Shown here: positions 7,319 through 16,102 of the stretch, piece after piece
How the letters are laid out: every line of letters starts with the position of its first letter
Position numbering within the stretch: position 1 is the stretch's first letter
NCBI RefSeq assembly: GCF_019049325.1
Contig: NZ_JAGMUO010000030.1
Location: 1-64,000, forward strand
Source of the DNA: Streptomyces sp. AC512_CC834
GTDB taxonomy: Bacteria > Actinomycetota > Actinomycetes > Streptomycetales > Streptomycetaceae
Direction of reading: 5' to 3'
DNA: 64,000 nt
Translations under genes and position numbers: made by a program
Notes under the pieces: generated by a model
Databases searched by the model: none
What the model was told of the DNA's origin: nothing
The model's input: only the letters and a program-made list of their open reading frames with translations

Positions 7319-10216
7319 ATGACAGAGACGGCGAGCGGTCCGGCACGGAGTACCCGTGCCAAGGGCACCAAGGCGGGCAAGGGGCTCCGCGTCGAACGCG
7401 TCCACACCACTCCCGGCGTCCACCCCTACGACGAGGTGGCCTGGGAGCGTCGTGACGTCGTCATGACCAACTGGCGCGACGGCTCGGTCAACTTCGAGCA
7501 GCGTGGCGTCGAGTTCCCCGAGTTCTGGTCGGTGAACGCGGTCAACATCGTCACCAGCAAGTACTTCCGCGGTGCCGTGGGCACCCCGCAGCGCGAGGTG
7601 AGCCTGAAGCAGCTCATCGACCGCATCGTGAAGACGTACCGGAAGGCCGGCGAGGACAACAAGTACTTCGCCTCGCCCGCCGACGCCGAGATCTTCGAGC
7701 ACGAGCTGGCGTACGCCCTCCTGCACCAGATCTTCAGCTTCAACAGCCCCGTCTGGTTCAACGTGGGCACGCCCCAGCCGCAGCAGGTCTCCGCCTGCTT
7801 CATCCTGTCCGTCGACGACTCCATGGAGTCGATCCTCGACTGGTACAAGGAAGAGGGCATGATCTTCAAGGGCGGCTCCGGCGCCGGCCTGAACCTCTCC
7901 CGGATCCGCTCCTCCAAGGAACTGCTCTCCTCCGGCGGCAACGCCTCGGGACCGGTCTCCTTCATGCGCGGCGCCGACGCCTCCGCCGGCACGATCAAGT
8001 CAGGTGGCGCCACCCGCCGCGCCGCCAAGATGGTCATTCTCGACGTCGACCACCCCGACATCGAGGACTTCATCCAGACCAAGGTCTCGGAGGAGGAGAA
8101 GATCCGCGCCCTGCGCGACGCGGGCTTCGACATGGACCTGGGCGGCGACGACATCACGTCCGTCCAGTACCAGAACGCCAACAACTCGGTCCGTGTGAAC
8201 GACACGTTCATGAAGGCCGTCCAGGACGGCGGCAAGTTCGGCCTGACGTCCCGCATGACCGGCGAGGTCATCGAGGAGGTCGACGCCAAGGCGCTCTTCC
8301 GCAAGATGGCCGAGGCCGCCTGGGCCTGCGCCGACCCGGGCATCCAGTACGACGACACCATCAATCAGTGGCACACCTGCCCGGAGTCCGGCCGCATCAA
8401 CGGCTCGAACCCGTGCAGCGAGTACATGCACCTGGACAACACGTCCTGCAACCTCGCCTCGCTGAACCTGATGAAGTTCCTGAAGGACGACGGCAAGGGC
8501 AACCAGTCCTTCGACGCCGAGCGCTTCTCGAAGGTCGTCGAGCTCGTCATCACCGCGATGGACATCTCCATCTGCTTCGCGGACTTCCCGACCCAGAAGA
8601 TCGGCGAGAACACCCGCGCCTTCCGCCAGCTCGGCATCGGCTACGCCAACCTCGGCGCCCTGCTGATGGCGACCGGCCACGCGTACGACTCCGACGGCGG
8701 CCGTTCCCTGGCCGGCGCCATCACCTCCCTGATGACCGGAACCTCGTACCGGCGCTCCGCCGAACTCGCCGCGATCGTCGGCCCGTACGACGGCTACGCC
8801 CGCAACGCCAAGCCGCACCTGCGGGTCATGAAGCAGCACTCGGACGAGAACGCCAAGGCCGTCCGCGTGGACGACCTCGACACGCCGATCTGGGCCGCCG
8901 CCACCGAGGCCTGGCAGGACGTGCTGCGACTCGGCGAGAAGAACGGCTTCCGCAACGCGCAGGCCTCCGTCATCGCCCCGACCGGCACCATCGGTCTGGC
9001 GATGTCCTGCGACACCACCGGCCTCGAGCCCGACCTCGCCCTGGTCAAGTTCAAGAAGCTGGTCGGCGGCGGCTCGATGCAGATCGTCAACGGCACCGTC
9101 CCGCAGGCCCTGCGCCGCCTGGGCTACCAGGAGGAGCAGATCGAGGCGATCGTCGATCACATCGCCGAGCACGGCAATGTGATCGACGCCCCCGGCCTCA
9201 GGCCCGAGCACTACGAGGTCTTCGACTGCGCCATGGGCGAGCGCTCCATCTCCGCGATGGGCCACGTCCGCATGATGGCCGCGATCCAGCCGTGGATCTC
9301 CGGCGCCCTCTCCAAGACGGTCAACCTGCCGGAGTCGGCGACCGTCGAGGACGTCGAGGAGGTCTACTTCGAGGCCTGGAAGATGGGCGTCAAGGCGCTC
9401 GCCATCTACCGCGACAACTGCAAGGTCGGCCAGCCGCTCTCCGCCAAGACCAAGGAGAAGCCCGCGACGGACGCCGCCGCGGAGAAGGCCGAGGCGACCA
9501 TCCGCGAGACGGTCGAGAAGGTCGTCGAGTACCGCCCGGTACGCAAGCGCCTCCCGAAGGGCCGGCCCGGCATCACCACCTCCTTCACGGTCGGCGGCGC
9601 CGAGGGCTACATGACCGCCAACTCCTACCCGGACGACGGTCTCGGCGAGGTCTTCCTCAAGATGTCCAAGCAGGGCTCGACCCTCGCGGGCATGATGGAC
9701 GCCTTCTCCATCGCCGTCTCCGTCGGCCTCCAGTACGGCGTGCCGCTGGAGACCTACGTCTCGAAGTTCACCAACATGCGCTTCGAGCCGGCCGGTATGA
9801 CGGACGACCCGGACGTGCGGATGGCGCAGTCGATCGTCGACTACATCTTCCGCCGCCTGGCGCTGGACTTCCTGCCCTTCGAGACGCGCTCGGCGCTCGG
9901 CATCCACTCCGCCGAGGAGCGCCAGCGCCACCTGGAAACGGGTTCGTACGAATCGTCCGACGACGAGGTCGACGTCGAGGGCCTGGCCCAGTCGGCGCCG
10001 CGCGCCCAGGAGCTGAAGGCCGTCGCCACGCCGAAGGCCGAGGTCGAGGCGGCCAAGCCCGCTCCGCAGCAGGCGCACACCAGCGCCGAACTGGTGGAGA
10101 TGCAACTGGGCATCCAGGCCGACGCCCCGCTGTGCTTCTCCTGCGGCACGAAGATGCAGCGCGCCGGTTCCTGCTACATCTGCGAGGGCTGCGGCTCGAC
10201 CAGCGGCTGCAGCTAA
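7319..10216 (+). CDS. nrdJ: Class II (adenosylcobalamin-dependent) ribonucleoside-diphosphate reductase
   Basis: Single-chain B12-dependent reductase making deoxynucleotides with or without oxygen. The ATG at 7319 follows AGGGAGG and gives 965 residues. C160 lies in the first-cysteine region (SACFILSVDD) and a Gly-rich segment GGSGAGLNLSRIRSSKE follows. The radical-site motif is N364-C366-E368 in SNPCSEYM, as in class II/I catalytic loops. The C-terminus carries a Cys-rich tail (CFSCGTKM, CYICEGCGSTSGCS) that should act as the mobile redox and zinc segment reduced by thioredoxin. It is cotranscribed with, and presumably repressed by, NrdR. A very strong palindrome ends the unit. No cobalamin riboswitch is visible upstream. 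Confidence 0.96.
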   Translation: MTETASGPARSTRAKGTKAGKGLRVERVHTTPGVHPYDEVAWERRDVVMTNWRDGSVNFEQRGVEFPEFWSVNAVNIVTSKYFRGAVGTPQREVSLKQLIDRIVKTYRKAGEDNKYFASPADAEIFEHELAYALLHQIFSFNSPVWFNVGTPQPQQVSACFILSVDDSMESILDWYKEEGMIFKGGSGAGLNLSRIRSSKELLSSGGNASGPVSFMRGADASAGTIKSGGATRRAAKMVILDVDHPDIEDFIQTKVSEEEKIRALRDAGFDMDLGGDDITSVQYQNANNSVRVNDTFMKAVQDGGKFGLTSRMTGEVIEEVDAKALFRKMAEAAWACADPGIQYDDTINQWHTCPESGRINGSNPCSEYMHLDNTSCNLASLNLMKFLKDDGKGNQSFDAERFSKVVELVITAMDISICFADFPTQKIGENTRAFRQLGIGYANLGALLMATGHAYDSDGGRSLAGAITSLMTGTSYRRSAELAAIVGPYDGYARNAKPHLRVMKQHSDENAKAVRVDDLDTPIWAAATEAWQDVLRLGEKNGFRNAQASVIAPTGTIGLAMSCDTTGLEPDLALVKFKKLVGGGSMQIVNGTVPQALRRLGYQEEQIEAIVDHIAEHGNVIDAPGLRPEHYEVFDCAMGERSISAMGHVRMMAAIQPWISGALSKTVNLPESATVEDVEEVYFEAWKMGVKALAIYRDNCKVGQPLSAKTKEKPATDAAAEKAEATIRETVEKVVEYRPVRKRLPKGRPGITTSFTVGGAEGYMTANSYPDDGLGEVFLKMSKQGSTLAGMMDAFSIAVSVGLQYGVPLETYVSKFTNMRFEPAGMTDDPDVRMAQSIVDYIFRRLALDFLPFETRSALGIHSAEERQRHLETGSYESSDDEVDVEGLAQSAPRAQELKAVATPKAEVEAAKPAPQQAHTSAELVEMQLGIQADAPLCFSCGTKMQRAGSCYICEGCGSTSGCS

Positions 10217-10234
10217 CGCTGACGCGTAGCGCCA

Positions 10235-10278
10235 CATGAGTAAGGGGCGTCCGCCATGGCGGACGCCCCTTACTCATG
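10235..10278. terminator. 44-bp perfect palindrome ending nrdJ and the terD-like gene
   Basis: Every base of the left 22-nt arm, which starts CATGAGTAAGGGGCG, pairs with the right arm, with no spacer. It lies between convergent genes, so it is best read as a bidirectional terminator. It is unusually long and exact. Confidence 0.8.
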
Positions 10279-10351
10279 CACTGACCGCCCTTCTCGATCG
10301 CTTCGATCGCCTCGCTCGTTCGCCTTGGCCACGCCGCTCGCACCGGCGCGG

Positions 10352-10885
10352 TCAGGGCCGGCGCGTCGCGCCCATCGTGGCGGCGAACGTGGCGGGATCG
10401 CCCTCGAAGCCGTGTACGCCGGCCCGGAACTCCCAGGCTCCCGTCTCGTCCCGGACGAACTCCGCGACCGTCGCCGCGGTGGCCCCCAGGACGCCGCCGA
10501 AGTCCTCCGTGGCCAGGTCCGTGTACCCCTCCCGGATGCGCAGGCCCGGGTGGGTCACGTCGCCGAAGGTCCGGTCCTCGGTGCCCTGCTGGATGGCGAC
10601 GCCCACCACCACGCGCGCGTACCGGGCGTCTAGCCGCTCCAGCTCCAGCGTCATGACCTCGTCGAAACCGAAGCCCTTGCCGTCCTTGCTGTCCCGGTTG
10701 AGATAGATGGTCCCGTCGGGGGAGCGGCTGTCGAAGTGCACCACGTACGACGGGCTGCCGTATGGATCGTCGGCCGGATAGGTCCCGGCGACGAGGTCCA
10801 GGTCGGCGGGTGGCTGCCCCGCCGGATTCGGGTCCCACCGCAGCGCGACCTCGACCTTGCGCATGCCCTTGCTGAGGCCGTTCAC
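10352..10885 (-). CDS. TerD-family tellurium-resistance/stress protein
   Basis: A 177-residue cytoplasmic TerD-domain protein. The family binds calcium and is linked to tellurite, oxidative and envelope stress. In Streptomyces, TerD paralogues also affect development. The GTG at 10885 is preceded by GGGAAGGGGAAG; longer forms lack a ribosome site. The acidic calcium-site pattern is visible in ADLDLVAGTYPADDPYG, HFDSRSPDGTI and the RDSKDGKGFGFDEVMTLELERL region. The protein converges on nrdJ and is not part of a ter operon here; no TerB, TerC or TerZ neighbour is present. The specific ligand is unknown. Confidence 0.88.
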   Translation of the reverse strand: MNGLSKGMRKVEVALRWDPNPAGQPPADLDLVAGTYPADDPYGSPSYVVHFDSRSPDGTIYLNRDSKDGKGFGFDEVMTLELERLDARYARVVVGVAIQQGTEDRTFGDVTHPGLRIREGYTDLATEDFGGVLGATAATVAEFVRDETGAWEFRAGVHGFEGDPATFAATMGATRRP

Positions 10886-11043
10886 AGACTTCCCCTTCCC
10901 AGGTCCCCCGCCCTGCCCGGCCATCTGAACTGCCGAGCGGTGACGGCCTGTTGTCCATCCTGCCACGCACAGAGACGGAGGTGCGGACAAGTGGTCCCGT
11001 GGAGAGTGACCGGTGCCACGTTCCCTGGCCTTACCATGGCGCG

Positions 11044-11658
11044 GTGCTGGTCAAGTGGATTCGCTGCACCGTGGTGGACCGCCGCGGTTTCGAGCGGGGG
11101 CAGCGGAAATGGGCGGGGCTTCCGGGGGAGCCGGGCTTTCGGGGACAGGGGGGTGGCTGGAGCCGGGGACGGCCGGACGTGGCGCACGTCTTCGCCTTCT
11201 GGGAGAGCCGTGCCTTCTACGACTCCTTCATGGCCCGCTCCCACGACAGGCTGGCCTCCGCCCAGATGGGCACCTTCAAGGACGCCCAGGTCAGGCTCTT
11301 CGACTACCGGTTCGACGTGAAGACCGGGTTCGAGCCGCGCTTCACCGACGCCGACCTGCTGCGGGTGGCGCTGTGCCGGGTCCACGAGGAGCGGGCCGAG
11401 CACTACGTCCTCATGCAGGAGAAGGTCTGGAACCCCGCGATGGCCGGCTCGCCCGGAATGATCCGCGGCCTGTTCGGCGAGGCGCCGGGGAACACGTACA
11501 ACGAGTACCTCGTGCTCTCCATGTGGCGGTCGGCCGCCGAGCACGGCAAGTACCGCACCGAGCGGGTGGAGCGGCTCGCCCTGCGCGCCCAGACGGAGGC
11601 GGACGTCGCGGCGCTGACGGGGGACATCATTCAACTGGAACCCTCCTGGACCGTTTGA
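11044..11658 (+). CDS. DUF4937/YdbC-like protein of unknown function
   Basis: A 204-residue soluble protein that I recognise only as resembling the DUF4937/YdbC group. It begins VLVKWIRCTVVDR and contains an FAFWESRAFYDSFMARSHD segment like a dimeric alpha-beta-barrel half. The C-terminal half repeats a YNEYLVLSMWRSAAEHGKY helix-strand pattern. The start is the GTG at 11044, six nucleotides after TACCAT, which would give a leaderless transcript; no ribosome site is seen. It is divergent from the TerD gene across 158 bp. The fold suggests a small-molecule binding or monooxygenase-like role, but that is inference. Confidence 0.75.
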   Translation: MLVKWIRCTVVDRRGFERGQRKWAGLPGEPGFRGQGGGWSRGRPDVAHVFAFWESRAFYDSFMARSHDRLASAQMGTFKDAQVRLFDYRFDVKTGFEPRFTDADLLRVALCRVHEERAEHYVLMQEKVWNPAMAGSPGMIRGLFGEAPGNTYNEYLVLSMWRSAAEHGKYRTERVERLALRAQTEADVAALTGDIIQLEPSWTV

Positions 11659-11785
11659 GATCCGGACCCACCGGTGACCGTCAGTGACCCGCCAGTCCCC
11701 GCCCACGTGTGGAATCTGTGTGACGTACGCCGTATGGGGCCCGTACGAGTGCTTGGTTCCACCCGACTCGATCTAGGGTTCTGGC

Positions 11786-12445
11786 ATGGCACGACCACGG
11801 CGCATCGTTCTTGTCCGGCACGGCGAGTCGACCGGCAACGTCGATGACACCGTGTACGAGCGCGAACCCGACCACGCGCTGGCCCTCACCGACCGGGGCC
11901 GGACGCAGGCGGAGGAGACCGGCAAAGGGCTTCGCGAGGTGTTCGGCCGCGAGCGGGTCAGCGTGTACGTCTCCCCGTACCGCCGCACCCACGAGACGCT
12001 CCGCGCCTTCCACCTCGACCCCGAACTCATACGGATACGCGAGGAGCCCCGGCTGCGTGAGCAGGACTGGGGCAACTGGCAGGACCGCGACGACGTGCGC
12101 CTCCAGAAGGCCTACCGCGACGCCTACGGGCACTTCTTCTACCGCTTCGCCCAGGGCGAGTCCGGTGCCGACGTGTACGACCGGGTCGGCGGCTTCCTGG
12201 AGAGCCTGTTCCGCAGCTTCGAGGACCCCGGCCATCCGCCGAACGTGCTCCTGGTGACCCATGGGCTCGCCATGCGGCTGTTCTGCATGAGGTGGTTCCA
12301 CTGGACGGTCGCGGAGTTCGAGTCGCTGTCCAACCCCGGGAACGCCGAGATGCGGATGCTCGTTCTCGGTGAGGACGGCAGGTACACCCTTGACCGGCCC
12401 TTCGAACGCTGGCGAGATCCGGAACCGTACGGGATCACCGGATAG
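11786..12445 (+). CDS. Histidine phosphatase (phosphoglycerate-mutase-like)
   Basis: Member of the branch-1 histidine phosphatase superfamily, 219 residues. The catalytic RHG motif is at the N-terminus (IVLVRHGEST, phospho-accepting His about residue 12). The second His is in LLVTHGLAMR, and an RHE-type proton donor region PRLREQDWG lies between. Substrates in this superfamily range widely, so the target is not assigned. TAGGGT lies six nucleotides before the ATG, which suggests leaderless transcription. The downstream ADP-ribosylglycohydrolase follows after 12 bp and probably shares the transcript, although TAGAGT overlapping this gene's stop codon could serve as a second promoter. Confidence 0.88.
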   Translation: MARPRRIVLVRHGESTGNVDDTVYEREPDHALALTDRGRTQAEETGKGLREVFGRERVSVYVSPYRRTHETLRAFHLDPELIRIREEPRLREQDWGNWQDRDDVRLQKAYRDAYGHFFYRFAQGESGADVYDRVGGFLESLFRSFEDPGHPPNVLLVTHGLAMRLFCMRWFHWTVAEFESLSNPGNAEMRMLVLGEDGRYTLDRPFERWRDPEPYGITG

Positions 12446-12457
12446 AGTGGCAGGGCG

Positions 12458-13363
12458 ATGACCGCTCATTCATCTCCTGACGGGCGCCTGGACCGGGCCC
12501 TGTCCAGCCTGCGCGGCCTTTCGGTGGGCGACGCGCTGGGCTCACAGTTCTTCGTCCCCGCGAACTATCCGCTGCTCAAGCGCCGCGAGCTGCCGCCCGG
12601 CACCTGGCAGTGGACCGACGACACGGAGATGGCCTGCTCCGTGGTCTCCGTCCTGGCCACCCACCACCGCGTCGACCAGGACGCGCTGGCGCTCTCCTTC
12701 GCCCGGCACCACGACTTCGACCGGGGCTACGGCCCGGCGGTCAACCGGCTGCTGCGGCTGGTCAGGGAAGGCGGCGACTGGCGCGAGCTGGCCGCGGCGC
12801 TGTTCAACGGGCAGGGCTCCTGGGGCAACGGCGCCGCCATGCGCATCGCGCCGCTCGGCGCCTGGTACGCGGACGATCCGGAACAGGCGACCCACCAGGC
12901 GGAGATCTCGGCCTACCCGACGCACCAGCACCGTGAGGCGGTGGTCGGCGCCATGGCCGTCGCGGCGGCGGCGTCGCTGGCCGCGGATCCGGCCGGCCCG
13001 CCCAGTGCGCACGCGCTCCTCGACGGGGTGATCGCACTGGTACCGAAGAGCGCGGTGGGCGCCGGCCTGCGCCGCGCCCGGGACATGCTCGACTACGCCG
13101 ACGCGGCCACCGTCGCGGCGGTACTGGGCTGTGGCCGGCGCACGACCGCGCATGACACGGTTCCCTTCGCTCTCTGGTCCGCCGCCCGAGCCCTTGGAGC
13201 GTACGAGACCGCGTTCTGGACGACCGCCCAGGTCGGCGGTGACGTGGACACGACCTGCGCCATCGTGGGCGGCGTGATCGCGGCCGGGAAGGCGGGGGTG
13301 CCGCCGGCCGAGTGGGCGGGGCGGGTCGAGGCGCTGCCCGCCTGGATGGCGGCCCCGGCCTGA
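12458..13363 (+). CDS. ADP-ribosylglycohydrolase family protein (DraG-like)
   Basis: A 301-residue member of the ADP-ribosyl-hydrolase family, which removes ADP-ribose from arginine, serine or small acceptors using two magnesium ions. Family motifs are in order: GLSVGDALGSQFF near 13-25, metal ligands WTDDTEMACS near 50-59, GNGAAMRIAPLG near 126, and the terminal metal motif GDVDTTCAIVGG near 273. All acidic ligands appear present, so the enzyme is probably active. It follows the phosphatase gene closely. No ADP-ribosyltransferase is seen nearby, so the acceptor cannot be named. Confidence 0.9.
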   Translation: MTAHSSPDGRLDRALSSLRGLSVGDALGSQFFVPANYPLLKRRELPPGTWQWTDDTEMACSVVSVLATHHRVDQDALALSFARHHDFDRGYGPAVNRLLRLVREGGDWRELAAALFNGQGSWGNGAAMRIAPLGAWYADDPEQATHQAEISAYPTHQHREAVVGAMAVAAAASLAADPAGPPSAHALLDGVIALVPKSAVGAGLRRARDMLDYADAATVAAVLGCGRRTTAHDTVPFALWSAARALGAYETAFWTTAQVGGDVDTTCAIVGGVIAAGKAGVPPAEWAGRVEALPAWMAAPA

Positions 13364-13593
13364 CGACTCCACGTGGAGACTCTCCGTGTGTGACGGGAAC
13401 TCTCCGTGACCACTTGCCCGTTGTCGTGACAACCGCTGTGCGAGGCCTCGGCCCCGCACGGGCCCGGGAAGGTCACGAGGGGGTGGGACGTGGGGGTGCT
13501 CTCGGTGTTCGTCGCGCTGTTGGCCGTCGTCGTGCCCGTCATCCTGCGCGGTCGGCCGACGACGCCGGCGACCGCGTGCCGACGGGGCCCGTC

Positions 13594-13620
13594 CCGGCGG
13601 GCGTGTGGGACGCCCGCCGG
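13594..13620. terminator. Hairpin between the ADP-ribosylglycohydrolase and MFS genes
   Basis: CCGGCGGGCGT / ACGCCCGCCGG with a 5-nt loop between convergent genes. The rest of the 288-bp gap holds a CTCCACGTGGAG palindrome (13367-13378) and a short hydrophobic reading frame from 13490 that I do not call. Confidence 0.65.
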
Positions 13621-13651
13621 TGTCCCCCGCCCGGCCCGCGGTGCCGCAGGG

Positions 13652-15199
13652 TCAGCCCGCTCCCGGCCCGGCCGAGCCGGACAGGGCCTCCAGGTCGCTC
13701 TTGCGTACCCGGATCACCAGCCACGCCGTGGCCAGGGCGAGTACGGCCATGGCGGCGGCCGGGATGAAGGCGGCCGAGATGCCCTGTGCCAGCACGTCGT
13801 GCGCCCAGGGCGCCGGGAGCTGGTGCGTCTGGGCGAACTCAGCCTGCTGTTGCGGCGAAGCGTTGGTGAGGAAGTCCGGCACCTGCTTCTCCGCCTCGTT
13901 CTTGCCGGCGGTGCCGAAGACCGTCGTCAGGATGGCGAGGCCGATCGATCCGCCCACCTGCTGCATCGCGTTCAGCAGACCGGACGCCGCACCCGCCTCG
14001 TGCTGGGCGACTCCGGAGACCGCGGTCAGCGTCAGTGTCACGAAGTTCAGCCCCATGCCGAAGCCGAAGATCAGCATCGGCCCCAGGATCCCGCCGACAT
14101 ACGAGCTGTCGGCGCTGATGAGGGCCTGCCAGCCGAGTCCGAGCGCGGCGAGCGCCGAGCCGACGAGCATGAACGGTTTTGGACCGAAGACGGGCAGGAA
14201 CCGCTGCGACAGACCCGCACCGAGCGCGATCACCACCGTGACCGGCAGGAAGGCCAGACCGGCCTCGATGGGGGTGTAGCCCAGCACGTTCTGCACGAAC
14301 AGCACGATGTAGAAGAACATGCCGAACATCGCCGCGGCCAGGCTCAGCATGATCACGTACGTGCCGGAGCGATTGCGGTCGGCGAACATCTTCAGCGGAG
14401 TGATCGGTTCCTTGGCCCGCGACTCGATGAGGACGAAGGCCAGCAGCAGGACCGCCGCGGCGGCGAAGGAGCCGATGGTCAGGTTGTCCCGCCAGCCCTC
14501 GTCCGCGGCCCGGATGAAGCCGTAGACGAGGGATGCCATACCCGCCGTCGAGGTCACCGCCCCGGCGATGTCGAAGCGGCCGGAGTGCCGTTCGGACTCG
14601 CTGATGTACAGCGGGGCGAGCACGGCGATCAGCACACCAATCGGCACGTTGACGAAGAGCACCCAGCGCCAGTCGAGCCATTCGGTGAGCATGCCGCCCG
14701 CCAGCAGGCCGATGGCGCCACCGCCCGCGGAGACGGCCGCGAAGACGCCGAAGGCCCGATTGCGTTCCGGCCCCTCGGGGAAGGTGGTGGTGATAAGGGC
14801 GAGCGACGTGGGCGACGCGATGGCGCCTCCCATGCCTTGCAGGACGCGCGCCGCCAGCAGTTGCCAGGGTTCCTGGGCGAATCCGCCGAGCAGCGAGGCG
14901 AAGGTGAACAGCAGGATGCCGGTCATGAAGACGCGGCGCCTGCCGAGGATGTCACCGGCTCGGCCGCCGAGCAGGAGCAGGCCGCCGAAGGTGAGCGTGT
15001 ACGCGCTGACGACCCAGGTGAGGTCGGTGGTGCTGAACTTGAGCGCGTCTTGAATGTGCGGGAGCGCGATGTTCACAATCGTCGCGTCGAGTACCACCAT
15101 GAGTTGGCAGGCCGCGATGACGGCGAGTGCGATGCCGGGATGCCCCTCCCGGCGGGCCGCTCCCGGCTTCTGGTCTTTGATCAGAGAAGAGGTTGTCAC
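13652..15199 (-). CDS. MFS drug efflux transporter, DHA2 (14-TM) type
   Basis: A 515-residue proton-coupled efflux permease of the EmrB/QacA (DHA2) group with about 14 membrane segments. Motif C-like and D1 signatures are visible: LDATIVNIALPHIQ in helix 1, the GGRAGDILGRRRVF motif A in loop 2-3, and LQGMGGAIASPTSLALI in helix 4-5. The start is the GTG at 15199, with GGGGGA just upstream. It is divergent from a TetR regulator and two palindromic operators lie between them, so expression is most likely induced by the transported compound. The substrate is unknown. The cytoplasmic C-terminal tail is short and basic. Confidence 0.93.
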   Translation of the reverse strand: MTTSSLIKDQKPGAARREGHPGIALAVIAACQLMVVLDATIVNIALPHIQDALKFSTTDLTWVVSAYTLTFGGLLLLGGRAGDILGRRRVFMTGILLFTFASLLGGFAQEPWQLLAARVLQGMGGAIASPTSLALITTTFPEGPERNRAFGVFAAVSAGGGAIGLLAGGMLTEWLDWRWVLFVNVPIGVLIAVLAPLYISESERHSGRFDIAGAVTSTAGMASLVYGFIRAADEGWRDNLTIGSFAAAAVLLLAFVLIESRAKEPITPLKMFADRNRSGTYVIMLSLAAAMFGMFFYIVLFVQNVLGYTPIEAGLAFLPVTVVIALGAGLSQRFLPVFGPKPFMLVGSALAALGLGWQALISADSSYVGGILGPMLIFGFGMGLNFVTLTLTAVSGVAQHEAGAASGLLNAMQQVGGSIGLAILTTVFGTAGKNEAEKQVPDFLTNASPQQQAEFAQTHQLPAPWAHDVLAQGISAAFIPAAAMAVLALATAWLVIRVRKSDLEALSGSAGPGAG

Positions 15200-15222
15200 T
15201 ATGTGTCCCCCACGAACGACTT

Positions 15223-15242
15223 AGTGAACGCTCGCGTTCACT
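15223..15242. promoter_or_regulatory. TetR operator 1 (efflux side)
   Basis: Perfect inverted repeat AGTGAACGCTCGCGTTCACT. It sits just downstream of a possible -35/-10 pair for the efflux gene (TTGCGT ... TAACGT on the minus strand), where a bound repressor would block transcription. Confidence 0.75.
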
Positions 15243-15270
15243 GTTGCCTCAACGTTAGTGACTCGCGGAC

Positions 15271-15290
15271 AGTGAACGCAACCGTTCACT
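15271..15290. promoter_or_regulatory. TetR operator 2 (regulator side)
   Basis: AGTGAACGCAACCGTTCACT has the same 8-bp arms as operator 1, with its centre 48 bp away. It overlaps the putative efflux -35 and lies upstream of the tetR gene, so both divergent genes can be controlled. Confidence 0.75.
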
Positions 15291-15400
15291 TTTTGTCTCG
15301 CCGTGTGCCCCGTCCCCCGTTGAGGTCGCGCGGCGCGTCACTCATCCCCGAATACCCGTTTTTCCCGCTTTCCGCTTTCCGCTTTCTGGAGACCAACGAC

Positions 15401-16021
15401 ATGGTTGCTTCGCACTGGGTGGCCGCCTCCGCCCAGACGTCCTCCCGCCGGCGCGGCGCGGTCCTGGAGCGCGCGATCCTCGATGCCGCGCTGGATCAGC
15501 TCGGCACCGTCGGCTGGAACGGACTGACGATGGAGGGTGTGGCCGCCGGCGCGCAGACCGGCAAGGCGGCCGTCTATCGCCGGTGGCCGTCCAAGGAGGA
15601 CCTCGTCGCGGACGCGCTGCTCTCCGGGCTGCCCCACTTCGACACGGTGCCCGATCTCGGAAGCGTCCGCGAGGATCTGCTGGAGTTGTGCCGCAGGGCG
15701 CGCGACGCGATGTTCTCCCGGCCTGGCTTCGCTTGGCGTTCGGTGATTCACGAATGCGACCCCACGCAGGCCGAGCGCTTCCATGCGGTGATCATCAAGG
15801 GTGTGGTCGAGCCGACCCTCGAGATGCTCTGTGAGGTCATCAACCGTGGAATAGAGCGGGGAGAGGTTCGCCGTGACGCGGCCAACGGATACGTCTTCGA
15901 CGCCATCCCGGCGATGATGATGTACCGATCGAAGATTTGTGCAAGTGAATTGACTGACCAGGAGCTGGAGGAAATGATCGACCAGTTGATGGTCCCGCTG
16001 CTGCGGCCCGACGGCGCCTGA
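15401..16021 (+). CDS. TetR-family repressor of the adjacent efflux gene
   Basis: A 206-residue TetR regulator. The N-terminal helix-turn-helix is at about 20-70 (RGAVLERAILDAALDQLGTVGWNGLTMEGVAAGAQTGKAAVYRRWPSKEDLVADAL, the TetR signature). The rest is a helical ligand/dimer domain. The ATG at 15401 is preceded by CTGGAGA; the same frame is open for a long way upstream, antisense to the efflux gene, but that extension is an artefact of GC bias. Divergent placement and two shared operators indicate local control of the DHA2 pump and autoregulation. The ligand is unknown. Confidence 0.93.
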   Translation: MVASHWVAASAQTSSRRRGAVLERAILDAALDQLGTVGWNGLTMEGVAAGAQTGKAAVYRRWPSKEDLVADALLSGLPHFDTVPDLGSVREDLLELCRRARDAMFSRPGFAWRSVIHECDPTQAERFHAVIIKGVVEPTLEMLCEVINRGIERGEVRRDAANGYVFDAIPAMMMYRSKICASELTDQELEEMIDQLMVPLLRPDGA

Positions 16022-16037
16022 TCCCGGCCGTCGAGAG

Positions 16038-16063
16038 CCCCGGTCCCGTTTGGGGAACCGGGG
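16038..16063 (+). terminator. Hairpin after the tetR gene
   Basis: CCCCGGT / ACCGGGG with a 12-nt loop, 17 bp after the stop codon. Confidence 0.55.
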
Positions 16064-16102
16064 TGTCGCCGGACGTTCACAGCGGCGTACGCTGGGGGCG
16101 CC

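Noticed and set aside
8000..10237. 745-residue open frame antisense to nrdJ
   Set aside because: Low-complexity Leu/Gly/Val/Asp pattern typical of antisense frames; nrdJ is certain.
13490..15400. Open frame running in phase into the tetR gene, starting with a hydrophobic stretch
   Set aside because: Most of it is antisense to the DHA2 transporter. The first 20 residues could be a membrane helix, but no separate stop, family or conserved neighbour supports a small gene.
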